Part shown: piece after piece, positions 18,169 to 26,674 of the stretch
Numbering within the stretch: position 1 is the first letter of the stretch
How the letters are laid out: each line of letters opens with the position of its first letter
Source of the DNA: Brachyspira innocens ATCC 29796
Lineage (GTDB): Bacteria; Spirochaetota; Brachyspiria; Brachyspirales; Brachyspiraceae
DNA length: 64,000 bases
Direction of reading: 5' to 3'
Assembly: GCF_000384655.1 (NCBI RefSeq)
Contig: NZ_ARQI01000129.1
Location: forward strand, 1-64,000
Notes under the pieces: model-generated
Told to the model about the DNA's origin: nothing
Seen by the model: the letters and a program-made list of their open reading frames with translations, nothing else
Database searches by the model: none
Program-made: the position numbers and the translations under genes

Positions 18169-18840
18169 TAGACTTGTTTCAAAACTAAATTAAGAAATAT
18201 TTATACTATTTTAATTTTTAATATTTTTATTTTTATAACTGGGGCTTTGCCCTTACGAAGTACACAGCGTGACCGCTCTGCGTGCTTCACAAAACCCCAC
18301 TTCTTTTCCCGTCCGCTCTGCGTGCCATATGCAAGGCACCTACTCGGTGGTGACCCATGCACAGCCCGCCTCACTCTGTGTGCCGTAGGCAGGCGAGAAG
18401 CAAAATGACTGCATATTTATATACTAAAAATTTTTAAGTTTGTCAATTTTTTTATTCAACTTTTTCCCGCCGCAAAAAGTTGCAAAAAGTGCAAGTATAA
18501 AAATAATACTAAATAGCACTAATTATGTTTTACATGTAGGATAAATTATTAAATTTAGGCTGAAATATTAGCCTTTCGCTACTGCGGGCTGTGCCTGCTT
18601 CTTTGTGGCACGCCACAGGCGGACAGCGTCCAAAAGAAGTGGGGTGCTGCGTAGCACACAGCGTGGTGGGCAAAGCCCTGCAATATTTTAAATTTAAAAA
18701 AATATTTTCTTGACAAACTATATTTGTTTAGGTATATACTAAAATAATAAGTTATACGACATGTAAAACATTGCTTTTACAATTTATAAATTATTAAAAT
18801 TTTATATATAATCTTGTCAAGTACTTTTGAAACAAGTCTA
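18169..18840. mobile_element. Non-coding terminal-inverted-repeat element, copy A (672 bp)
   Basis: Most of the 849-base gap 18084-18932 is this element. The left end tagacttgtttcaaaa (18169-18184) is repeated in exact reverse complement at 18825-18840. Inside are two GC-rich blocks (about 18241-18400 and 18585-18680), conspicuous in this AT-rich DNA, that pair with each other: ggggctttgccc at 18241 with gggcaaagccc at 18668, and ccccacttctttt at 18295 with aaaagaagtgggg at 18632. No open frame of useful length exists. Ends and interior (gcagtc, acatgtcgta blocks) recur in reverse orientation at 52297-52524. It resembles a MITE, mobilised in trans if at all. No clear target duplication could be read. 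Confidence 0.7.
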
Positions 18841-18871
18841 TTCAAAAAATATATACAATTATAAAAAATAA

Positions 18872-18908
18872 AAAAAGCCCCGATATTATTAAAATACCAA
18901 GGCTTTTT
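18872..18908 (-). terminator. Terminator of pta
   Basis: On the minus strand a 16-bp stem (aaaaagccttggtatt with its partner, three G-U wobbles) ends in a run of T, 25 bases past the pta stop codon. Confidence 0.8.
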
Positions 18909-18932
18909 ATATAAATTAAAATAAAAAATTCA

Positions 18933-19940
18933 TTACATAGCTTGTAAAGAAGTTAATACTGCCAAATCAGCTATATCCTGAGCAGAACAGCCTCTTGAAA
19001 GGTCATTAGCAGGTTTAGCAATACCTTGAAGCATAGGACCTATAGCAGTACATTTACCTACTCTTTGAGCTATTTTATATCCTATATTACCAGCATTTAA
19101 TTCTGGGAATACAAGTACATTAGCATTACCTTTAATAGGAGAACCAGGAGCTTTTTGAGCACCTACTTTTTCTACTATAGCAGCATCAAACTGCATTTCA
19201 CCATCATAAGCAAAATTTACATTACGTGAATCTAATATTTTTTTAGCTTCTATAACTTTATCAACACTTTCATGTTTAGCAGAACCTTTTGTAGAGAAAG
19301 AAAGCAAAGCAACTTTTGGTTCTAAACCAGTCATAACCCTGTAAGATTCAGCAGTAGATTCAGCAATATCAGCAAGCTGTTCAGAAGTAGGCTCAGGTAT
19401 AACCGCACAGTCAGCAAAACAAGCTATACCATTTGTAAATAAAGATTTGTCTGGGCTTTCAATGAAGAATGTAGAAGATAAAGTTTTAATGCCTTTTTTA
19501 AGACCAATTAAAAATAAAGCAGCTCTTAACATTTCACCTGTAGCATATACTGCTCCTCCTACCATACCGTCAGCATCGTTGGAAGCAAGCATAGCAGCAC
19601 CAGTATAAACTGAATTGTTAATAATTAAATCTTTAGCCTGATCTTTAGTCATACCTTTTTTTTCTCTGGCTTTAAAAAGCATTTCAATATAACTTTCAGT
19701 TTTAGCATCTTTATTAGGGTCAAAAATTTTAGCAAAATTACCGTCTAACTCTAATGCATTTTCTTTTGCTAAAGCTTCTATTTTAGAAGTATCTCCAACT
19801 AATATAACGCCTTTAACTAACTGTTCTTTCTTTAAAATAACTGCAGCTTTAACATGTCTTTCATCATATCCTTCAGCCAATATTATAGTTTTAGGATTAG
19901 ATTTTACTTTTTCTCTTAAATTATCCATAAATGATGCCAT
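18933..19940 (-). CDS. pta: Phosphate acetyltransferase
   Basis: The 335 residues match the short single-domain Pta that interconverts acetyl-CoA and acetyl phosphate, feeding acetate kinase for ATP in anaerobes. Recognisable blocks are ILAEGYDERHVKAA near 19, DGMVGGAVYATGEMLRAAL near 126, EPTSEQLADIAESTAESYR near 180, LLSFSTKGSAKHESVDKV near 212 and NVLVFPELNAGNIGYKIAQRVG near 272. The start is supported by an AGAGG site. It stands alone, with its own terminator; ackA is not in the window. Confidence 0.95.
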   Translation of the reverse strand: MASFMDNLREKVKSNPKTIILAEGYDERHVKAAVILKKEQLVKGVILVGDTSKIEALAKENALELDGNFAKIFDPNKDAKTESYIEMLFKAREKKGMTKDQAKDLIINNSVYTGAAMLASNDADGMVGGAVYATGEMLRAALFLIGLKKGIKTLSSTFFIESPDKSLFTNGIACFADCAVIPEPTSEQLADIAESTAESYRVMTGLEPKVALLSFSTKGSAKHESVDKVIEAKKILDSRNVNFAYDGEMQFDAAIVEKVGAQKAPGSPIKGNANVLVFPELNAGNIGYKIAQRVGKCTAIGPMLQGIAKPANDLSRGCSAQDIADLAVLTSLQAM

Positions 19941-20147
19941 AATAAAAAACCTCTTTAAAAATAAAATTACTATCTATATAGTTTAATACATAAATAGTAT
20001 TTTTGCAAACATATACCATGCATATGTATAATTTTTATATAATATATACGATTTAAAATTAATTTTTTTCAATATTTAAAACAAATTCATATAAAAATAA
20101 AAAATCTATTTTTAATAATTAAAATTTCTTTAATACTTGTTATATAT

Positions 20148-20171
20148 AAAAAGGGAGCATTCAATGCTCCC
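20148..20171 (-). terminator. Terminator of the amidinotransferase gene
   Basis: Perfect 8-bp stem gggagcat / atgctccc (20153-20171) followed on the minus strand by ttttt, 33 bases after the stop codon. Confidence 0.85.
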
Positions 20172-20203
20172 TAGTAAAATTATTAAAAATTATAATTTAT
20201 AAA

Positions 20204-21346
20204 TCAGCTCCATTTTTTGTATGTAACCAAAGTAGGATCTTCAACTTGTTTAGGGAAATAATCCTCACAAGAACCTTCTCTGTAAACATCAGCAGTAGCA
20301 CAATGCAAACCGCCTCCAAATGGATAAGCATCTCTAAATGGTACTGGTATAACATTCATTCCAAGTTTGTCCATTTGTTCCAACTGATGTACTTCGCTTG
20401 CTTCTACCAATACTGTTTTATGGTCTAATACTAAACAGTTCATAGAAAGCCAAACACTTGAATAACAAAGAGGAGGAGGAGTTTCATGTGCAGGCTGTGC
20501 TGCATCAACTATTTCCCAGCCATTAGCTTCAAATATTTTTCTTTGTTCTTCTGGAAGTTTTCTAGTAGGGTTATTAATTATCAAACCAGGTCTTAATGGT
20601 ACAAATGTAGCATCAATGTGAATTGGATAAGGGTCTCCAGGGAAGTTTACAGCATGTACTCTGAAATCTGGATACTGTCTTCTTAACCATTCCATAGCTT
20701 TTCTGTTTGTTGTTAGTCCATGCTGACAGAATAAATCTTTACCTAATCTCATAACATCAGCAGCATCAAAAAGTATTTCATGTTCCGTAGTTACCATATG
20801 AAGTTTAGCAGTTCTTTCAAGTAATACCTCTTCTGTTACATCTCCATCAAAATAATGCATATCATAACTAGCATCTCCAAGTTCTGGACGAGGTGCTGCT
20901 ATCCATCTGAAATCAGGGTCTTCATCAAAATATTTTCTAAGTATTGGAGAATAAGCCAAATATTCAAAATATCTTGATCTGAATGACATAGGAGCTGCTA
21001 TTATATCACTGCCTACAGTAAGAAGTACATCTCTAGGAGGCATACAGCCGAACATACTTCCAGTCATAAAATGAGGTGTTACAACAGCCTGATTCCATTG
21101 AAGAGGTGTAGGTCTGTCAACTTTTACACCATGCTGTTCCAATATTTTACAAAGATTATCCAACTGAGCATTTGCTTTTTCTACTGTATCTAAAGGTCTT
21201 GGACCTGTCATACCTCTCATAGGGCTGTTTAAAGGTACTTTAGCTTTAGATGCAGGTTCAGAAGGAGCTATACAGCAGTTATCAGCTCTTCCTACTATAA
21301 CATGTTTTAACGGGTCAAAATCATTCCACGAATTAACGATTTTCAT
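20204..21346 (-). CDS. Arginine:glycine amidinotransferase family protein
   Basis: The 380 residues align with L-arginine:glycine amidinotransferase (GATM/AGAT) and bacterial relatives (StrB1, CyrA, AmtA). The catalytic triad is present: Asp in FDAADVMRLGKDLF (about D197), His in HIDATFVPL (about H243) and the nucleophilic Cys in GGGLHCATADVYREG (about C349). The enzyme should move the amidino group of arginine to an amine acceptor, giving ornithine plus a guanidino compound. The acceptor is not certain: glycine is the classical one, but relatives use inosamines or lysine. It stands alone, with AAGGAG before the ATG, a strong promoter about 270 bases upstream, and its own terminator. Confidence 0.85.
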   Translation of the reverse strand: MKIVNSWNDFDPLKHVIVGRADNCCIAPSEPASKAKVPLNSPMRGMTGPRPLDTVEKANAQLDNLCKILEQHGVKVDRPTPLQWNQAVVTPHFMTGSMFGCMPPRDVLLTVGSDIIAAPMSFRSRYFEYLAYSPILRKYFDEDPDFRWIAAPRPELGDASYDMHYFDGDVTEEVLLERTAKLHMVTTEHEILFDAADVMRLGKDLFCQHGLTTNRKAMEWLRRQYPDFRVHAVNFPGDPYPIHIDATFVPLRPGLIINNPTRKLPEEQRKIFEANGWEIVDAAQPAHETPPPLCYSSVWLSMNCLVLDHKTVLVEASEVHQLEQMDKLGMNVIPVPFRDAYPFGGGLHCATADVYREGSCEDYFPKQVEDPTLVTYKKWS

Positions 21347-21467
21347 ATTGAGAAATCTCCTTATATTTATTACGGTTTTTTATTTATTAAACTAATAATA
21401 TTTTAAAAAATAATATTATTATGATAATTGCTTTAGAAAATTAATTGAAGTTGTAAAAAAGATAAAA

Positions 21468-21530
21468 TCACCTCAATAGAGATGAAATAGGATAAGAAAA
21501 CTTTTTTGCTTTTAGTTTAAGATTTTTCAT
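21468..21530 (-). CDS. Small basic ORF in the amidinotransferase leader
   Basis: A 20-codon frame, MKNLKLKAKKFSYPISSLLR then TGA, lies within the long 5' region of the amidinotransferase mRNA. AGGAGT (21538-21543) sits 7-8 bases before its ATG, better than many sites in this window. It has six Lys and ends in an AGG Arg codon just before the stop. It could be a leader peptide controlling the downstream gene or a small protein in its own right. Too short for codon statistics; translation is inferred only from the ribosome site. Confidence 0.4.
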   Translation of the reverse strand: MKNLKLKAKKFSYPISSLLR

Positions 21531-21620
21531 TATCAGTACTCCTATTGATTATCAAAAATAAGATATTAAAGAATAATCAATAATTAGAAACGTATAAACA
21601 TATAATATTTATATTGAAAG

Positions 21621-21648
21621 ATTATATATTTTTTATTATTTTTGTCAA
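21621..21648 (-). promoter_or_regulatory. Strong promoter with long leader, amidinotransferase gene
   Basis: Minus-strand consensus TTGACA (21643-21648), 16-base spacer and TATAAT (21621-21626). Transcription from it gives a 5' leader of about 265 bases. Apart from the 20-codon ORF, this 316-base gap (21347-21662) shows no riboswitch I recognise. Confidence 0.7.
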
Positions 21649-21662
21649 TAAATAATATAATA

Positions 21663-22541
21663 TTAGTCAGTTTTTTTTATATTGCTTCCAATCTCACATA
21701 TAAATATAGCTGATATCATACATATACCCCCTATCACAAAATTCACAGTAAGAGGGTCTTTCATGAAAATAATGCCGCCCAAAGCTCCCAAAAATGATTC
21801 TAAACTCAAAATAATACCAGCTTTATTTGGATTAACATATTTCTGTGATACTGTCTGAAGAAGATATGCTATTCCAGTAGCCCCTATTGCAAGATAAATA
21901 ATAGAATATATACTTTCTCTTGATACTGCATTTATATCGAATGGTGTTGAAGTGATAATTCCTGCAGATAATGATATTATACCTGCTACAATAAGCTGTA
22001 ATGAAGCCATTATTATACCGTCTACATATTCAAGCATTTTATCTATAAGTATTAAATGAACAGCAAACACAACCGCACAAAACAAAGCAAATAAATCTCC
22101 TGCTTTAATACTACCAAGCCCGTCAAATGATGTTAATAAATATAATCCTATAACAGTAATCACAGCCGCTATAAATGCTGCAATATGAGGTCTTTTTTTA
22201 TATAATGCCCAAGCAAGAAACGGTATAAATATAACATAAGAGCCTGTAAAAAATGCTACCTTTGAAGCTGTTATAAACTTAGAACTCATAGTTTGAAGAA
22301 AGAAACCCAAAAATAAAGCAGCACCTACAGGTATTGAAAGCAGTATATCTCTCTTTGTTATCTTTTTCATTTTTTTAAAGAAGATTAAAGAAAGAAAAAT
22401 ACCGCCTGCTAAATTCCTAAATCCCACAAGATAAAAAGGTTCTATTTCCTGTACAACAACCTTTACCGCTACGAAACTATATCCCCAAATTAATGCAGTT
22501 AAAAATATACCTATAGTACCCAGTCTTTCTTTATTATCCAT
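21663..22541 (-). CDS. EamA/DMT family transporter
   Basis: The 292 residues form two EamA repeats of five helices each (about 8-140 and 150-285), starting IGIFLTALIWGYSFVAVKVVV, a typical DMT opening with W-G. The family exports amino acids, nucleobases or other metabolites across the inner membrane. Nothing shows the substrate. It is upstream of the amidinotransferase on the same strand, but the strong promoter between them argues for separate control. Confidence 0.88.
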   Translation of the reverse strand: MDNKERLGTIGIFLTALIWGYSFVAVKVVVQEIEPFYLVGFRNLAGGIFLSLIFFKKMKKITKRDILLSIPVGAALFLGFFLQTMSSKFITASKVAFFTGSYVIFIPFLAWALYKKRPHIAAFIAAVITVIGLYLLTSFDGLGSIKAGDLFALFCAVVFAVHLILIDKMLEYVDGIIMASLQLIVAGIISLSAGIITSTPFDINAVSRESIYSIIYLAIGATGIAYLLQTVSQKYVNPNKAGIILSLESFLGALGGIIFMKDPLTVNFVIGGICMISAIFICEIGSNIKKTD

Positions 22542-22630
22542 AATGGTGTCCAGAACATAAAAATATGATGATAGATAATATAATATTTATATTAAAAAGT
22601 CAAAATGTATTTTACAAAATAAAGGGCTAT

Positions 22631-24265
22631 TTATGATTTTAATTTACTCTGAAATAAATCAGCTATACTATTATATCCTTTTTCTTTAGCAATAAAATAT
22701 TCTCTTTCAAATACATTATTAGTATAATTTATTGTATAATATTCAACTAATTTTTCGCATATTTCAAAATAACCGTTTGAAGAAGCTATATATAATGCCG
22801 TGTCTCCATTAGCATTTCTATCTTTCACAGAAGCATTATTTTTAAGCAAATATTCTACAATATCAAGCTTTCCATTATCAGCTGCAATCATTAAAGGAGT
22901 TTCATCAAGTTTGCTTTTTTTATTAATAATATCAGGCGATAACTGAAAAATATATTTTACAATATCGATATATCCCTTAGCACATGCAAACATAAAAGAA
23001 TTCCAACCGTTAATATCATTTTCTTCTATATCTTCACCCTTCTCTACTAAATATTTTACAGATTTCAAATTATCATATATAACAGCCCACATTAAAGGCG
23101 TAATAGCACCTTCAGTACCATTCAAAGACATGCCATGCATAAGAAGAAGCTCTACTATATCTATATTACCAGCTATAACAGCATGTACTACTGCATTTCT
23201 ATCTATACTATCATAAACATCTACATCAGCATTATTATCAAGAAGAGTTTTTACTATCTCAATATTCCCAATATAACATGCATACATTAAAGGAGTTACA
23301 TCATCATCATCAGCCTTATTAACATCAACACCATATTTAATTAATAAATCTATAATTTCCTTGTTTTCTATCTCTATAGCAGATATTAAAGCAGATTTTC
23401 CATTATCTGTAACACCATCTAATGGAACTTTATTCATAAGAAAATAATTTACTATATCTTTATGACCTGCTGAAGCAGCTATTGCCAATGCTTTAGGAGC
23501 TTTTTTCCTAGAATTATCAAAAAAATATCTCACTACATCTAAATGCCCATTATAGGCCGCTGATATAAATGCACTTGAAAATACATTATGTTTACTTCCG
23601 CCTAATTTTGAATGTATATAATGAACTAAAGATAAATTACCGCTTATAGCTGCTATTGTAAGAGAATATTTAGGAATTTCTATATCATTAGTATTAAGTA
23701 TATATTCCACTATATCAATATTACCGCTTGATATAGCATAAGATAATACAGTCTCTTCGTATATATCAATATCATTAATATTGGCATTATTATCTATAAG
23801 AAATTTTACTGCATCAAAATTAGATTTCTGACAGGCATACATAAGAGGGGTTACATTAGTATCAGTTTTAGCATTTACATCTGCACCGTTTTCTACTAGT
23901 ATTTTTATAATGTCAAAATGATTCTCTGAACAAGCATAATGCAAAGGTGTTTCGCTGTTGCAGTTGCTTAAATTTACTGATGCTCCTCTATTTATAAGCA
24001 AATTTACTATATCTGTATGACCATTGGCACAGGCATTCATAAGAGGCGTTATATATAATTGATCCGCCTTATTTACATCAGCACCTGCATCTAAAAGAAG
24101 TTCAACTATTTTTTTATACCCTGCTCTACAGGCATGAGTTAATGGGGTTAGCCCCAATATATTGCTTAAATTTACATCTATATCTTTATTTTTAAGTAAA
24201 ATTTCTACTGCTAATATATTATTTTTTGCTGAAGCTCCATGCAATTCTATTTCAATTTCTCTCAT
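22631..24265 (-). CDS. Ankyrin-repeat protein
   Basis: The 544 residues are almost entirely ankyrin repeats, about 15-16 units of 33 residues, with consensus G-x-T-P-L-x-x-A and hxxLLxxGADVN: for example LTPLTHACRAGYKKIVELLLDAGADVNKAD near 40 and VTPLMYACYIGNIEIVKTLLDNNADVDVYD near 325. No signal peptide or membrane segment is present, so it should be cytoplasmic. Ankyrin arrays bind partner proteins; the partner is unknown. GGGGT precedes the ATG. Spirochaetes of this group often carry many such genes, which is family background rather than evidence here. Confidence 0.92.
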   Translation of the reverse strand: MREIEIELHGASAKNNILAVEILLKNKDIDVNLSNILGLTPLTHACRAGYKKIVELLLDAGADVNKADQLYITPLMNACANGHTDIVNLLINRGASVNLSNCNSETPLHYACSENHFDIIKILVENGADVNAKTDTNVTPLMYACQKSNFDAVKFLIDNNANINDIDIYEETVLSYAISSGNIDIVEYILNTNDIEIPKYSLTIAAISGNLSLVHYIHSKLGGSKHNVFSSAFISAAYNGHLDVVRYFFDNSRKKAPKALAIAASAGHKDIVNYFLMNKVPLDGVTDNGKSALISAIEIENKEIIDLLIKYGVDVNKADDDDVTPLMYACYIGNIEIVKTLLDNNADVDVYDSIDRNAVVHAVIAGNIDIVELLLMHGMSLNGTEGAITPLMWAVIYDNLKSVKYLVEKGEDIEENDINGWNSFMFACAKGYIDIVKYIFQLSPDIINKKSKLDETPLMIAADNGKLDIVEYLLKNNASVKDRNANGDTALYIASSNGYFEICEKLVEYYTINYTNNVFEREYFIAKEKGYNSIADLFQSKLKS

Positions 24266-24427
24266 AAATATTAAACCCCATTATATATTTATAATTTAAT
24301 ATAAAAAGCCAAATAGTCAAATATATTTTTATTTATTTAATAATAATTTATTTGTCATTATAAATTATAATATTAATTTAGCAATTTTTTTTAAAAAAAA
24401 TTTATAAATTAATAAAAAAAATATTAC

Positions 24428-25795
24428 TTAATTAACATTATTTAGTATAATAAAAGCCAAAGTTGCTATAGAACAGTATATTGCTGTACCTATTATATCA
24501 CATATAGATGTAAGCATAGGAGCACCGCTTATAGCAGGATCTATATTTAATTTTGTTAATATAAAAGGCAGACAAAGACCAATAATACTCCCTATAAATA
24601 CTATACTAAACATTGATATACCTACAATAGCAGCTATCTCAAATCCTCCGCGTATTACTCCCAATATATAAACACCTAAAGCCATGCTAAGTCCAAGCAT
24701 AGAAGATACTATTAATTCCTTTGAAAGCATATAAAACCAATCTTTAAGTACAACATCTCCTATAGCAAGCGAACGTATCACAAGCGTAGCAGACTGACTC
24801 CCTGCATTGCCGCCACTTCCTATAAGCAATGGCAAAAATACTACCAATACTATATGTTTTTGAAGTGTATTTTGAAATATACCTATAACTCCGCCTGAAA
24901 ATATATTAATAAATACTAATATTAATAGCCATAGTATTCTCTGTTTATATAAAGTTGCTATAGGTGTGATTTTTAAATTATCATCAAACTGATCCTCACT
25001 TGAAGTAATACCAGCCATTTTATGAAAATCATCTGTATATTCTTCTTCGGCTATATCAAGTATATCATCAACTGTAACAATACCAAGCATGGCATGCCTA
25101 TCATCAATTACTGCAAGAGAATGAAGATTATACTTTTTTATCACTTCAATGGCATTTTCCTGCTCTTCATAAACCAATATATAAGGACAGCTGCTTGTTA
25201 TTTCTGATATAAGAGTATCTTTGTCAGTAAAAAATAATTTTCTTAGAGGAATAGAACCTATTAATGTACGCCTTTCATCTATAACATATATAGTAGTATA
25301 GGTTTCAGCATCTTCTATATTGCTTCTTATATATTCAAAAGCCTCCCCCACTGTCCAATCTGGCTTAATACTTATATATTCAGGTGTCATCAAACGACCT
25401 ATACTGCCTTCTGGATATGCCAAAAGCCAAGAAGCTATTTCACGCTCCTCACTGCCTAGAAGCTTTAATATATTTGCAGACATTTCCTCTGGTATAGACT
25501 CCAAAAAATATGTCCTATCATCTGGATTCATATTCTCCAAAAGCTCTTTAATATCAGCTTCAGGCATGTTTTCTATTATTCTTTGCTGATCTATAGGAAC
25601 TAACTCTGGAAATACACCTAAATAATAATCTTTAGGAAGTATACTAAAAACTTTATATTTATCTTCATTTTTTAAAGAAGTTATTAAATTGGCTGTTTCA
25701 ACCTCCTGCCATAATGGAAGTATATCTCTTAATGCGTCCCAGTCTTTTTCTTCTATCAAATCTTCAATTTCAGGCTGTAAAAGTTCTTTAAGCAT
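24428..25795 (-). CDS. mgtE: Magnesium transporter MgtE
   Basis: The 455 residues have the MgtE architecture: an N domain of helical repeats (about 20-130), two CBS domains (about 135-255) that sense Mg2+, a linker helix, and a five-helix membrane domain. LPLLIGSGGNAGSQSATLVIRSLA near 328 is the pore signature, and the conserved Asp is in ISGAPMLTSICDIIGTAIY near 430. It imports Mg2+ at the inner membrane and closes when cytoplasmic Mg2+ is high. A GGAG site precedes the ATG. Confidence 0.95.
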   Translation of the reverse strand: MLKELLQPEIEDLIEEKDWDALRDILPLWQEVETANLITSLKNEDKYKVFSILPKDYYLGVFPELVPIDQQRIIENMPEADIKELLENMNPDDRTYFLESIPEEMSANILKLLGSEEREIASWLLAYPEGSIGRLMTPEYISIKPDWTVGEAFEYIRSNIEDAETYTTIYVIDERRTLIGSIPLRKLFFTDKDTLISEITSSCPYILVYEEQENAIEVIKKYNLHSLAVIDDRHAMLGIVTVDDILDIAEEEYTDDFHKMAGITSSEDQFDDNLKITPIATLYKQRILWLLILVFINIFSGGVIGIFQNTLQKHIVLVVFLPLLIGSGGNAGSQSATLVIRSLAIGDVVLKDWFYMLSKELIVSSMLGLSMALGVYILGVIRGGFEIAAIVGISMFSIVFIGSIIGLCLPFILTKLNIDPAISGAPMLTSICDIIGTAIYCSIATLAFIILNNVN

Positions 25796-25849
25796 ACACC
25801 GCTCCCGCTAAAATATTATAAACCAATTAAATAAAAATATAATTAAAAA

Positions 25850-26518
25850 TTAGTACCTAGTTCCTACTAAATAAGTACCTACCTGTATACCAAAATCAAA
25901 TGAATGTATATTATATTTTGAATAATTAGGATTTTTATAATTCATAGCAAAATCATAATTAAAATAAAGTCCTGCGGCCACTGCTGCAAAACTGCTTAAA
26001 TTATACTTAAAATCTATAGTAAATTTCAAATACGGTATCACTGCAGTTTCAAATGAGCTTTCTATTTCAGTCCTATTCAATTTAACTCCGTAATCAGCAT
26101 CCTGAATATTAGCAGCTAACGGTATTTTTACACCTGTTCCTATACCTAATGATAAAACCAAAGCTGTAACCCTAAACATAATACCTGTATTTAAACTATC
26201 AAATGTATACGAAACAACATTGGCATCTTTTGTATTTATATATTTATAAGAACTTCTGTAATATCCAATATCTGCCAAAACATCAAAACCTAATAATCCG
26301 CCGAAATCATAAAAATATCCTGGCTGAACCAATACCCCAAAATCAAAAGCACTACTCGTTTTTAATATATTTAATTTACTGCCATCAAGTCCTCTTACAT
26401 CAGCAAAGGCAAAACTTCCTGTTAATGGCACAAATAATGCCACGCCTCCTCCATGCTGAGCAAATAAACTAAAACTAGAAACAGTTAAAAATAATAATGA
26501 TAATACAATTTTTTTCAT
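25850..26518 (-). CDS. Small exported beta-barrel-like protein
   Basis: The 222 residues begin with a Sec signal peptide (MKKIVLSLLFLTVSSFSLFA, cleavage after L-F-A). The mature protein alternates Gly/aromatic strands (GVLVQPGYFYDFGGLLGFDVLADIGYY, FAAVAAGLYFNYDFAMNY) and ends HSFDFGIQVGTYLVGTRY, which resembles outer-membrane barrel C-termini though the last residue is Tyr rather than Phe. Family not recognised. It starts an apparent unit with mgtE, 54 bases apart, or is transcribed alone from the promoter at 26552-26579. Confidence 0.55.
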   Translation of the reverse strand: MKKIVLSLLFLTVSSFSLFAQHGGGVALFVPLTGSFAFADVRGLDGSKLNILKTSSAFDFGVLVQPGYFYDFGGLLGFDVLADIGYYRSSYKYINTKDANVVSYTFDSLNTGIMFRVTALVLSLGIGTGVKIPLAANIQDADYGVKLNRTEIESSFETAVIPYLKFTIDFKYNLSSFAAVAAGLYFNYDFAMNYKNPNYSKYNIHSFDFGIQVGTYLVGTRY

Positions 26519-26551
26519 ATGATTCCCACTTTATATTTTTATATATTTTCT

Positions 26552-26579
26552 ATAATATAAAAAAATGATAGAATGTCAA
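26552..26579 (-). promoter_or_regulatory. Promoter of the barrel-like protein gene
   Basis: Minus-strand TTGACA (26574-26579), 16-base spacer, TATTAT (26552-26557), 33 bases before the start codon. Confidence 0.6.
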
Positions 26580-26616
26580 TTATTTATTTTAAGCGATATT
26601 TATAAAATTAATAAAT

Positions 26617-26644
26617 TTGAAATTTGTATTAAAAATGATAAAAT
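26617..26644 (+). promoter_or_regulatory. Promoter of the YhaN-like ATPase gene
   Basis: TTGAAA (26617-26622), 16-base spacer, TAAAAT (26639-26644), 30 bases before the ATG at 26675, divergent from the promoter at 26552-26579. Confidence 0.5.
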
Positions 26645-26674
26645 GCCTTATATTATAATTGGCTGGAAAATAAA

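Noticed and set aside
18169-18840. Degraded insertion sequence with a transposase remnant in element A
   Set aside because: No frame in the element reads as any transposase piece; the GC-rich parts are an inverted repeat rather than coding sequence.
21347-21660. Guanidine riboswitch before the amidinotransferase gene
   Set aside because: No conserved ykkC-type or mini-ykkC ACGR loops are visible; only a small ORF and AT-rich spacer.
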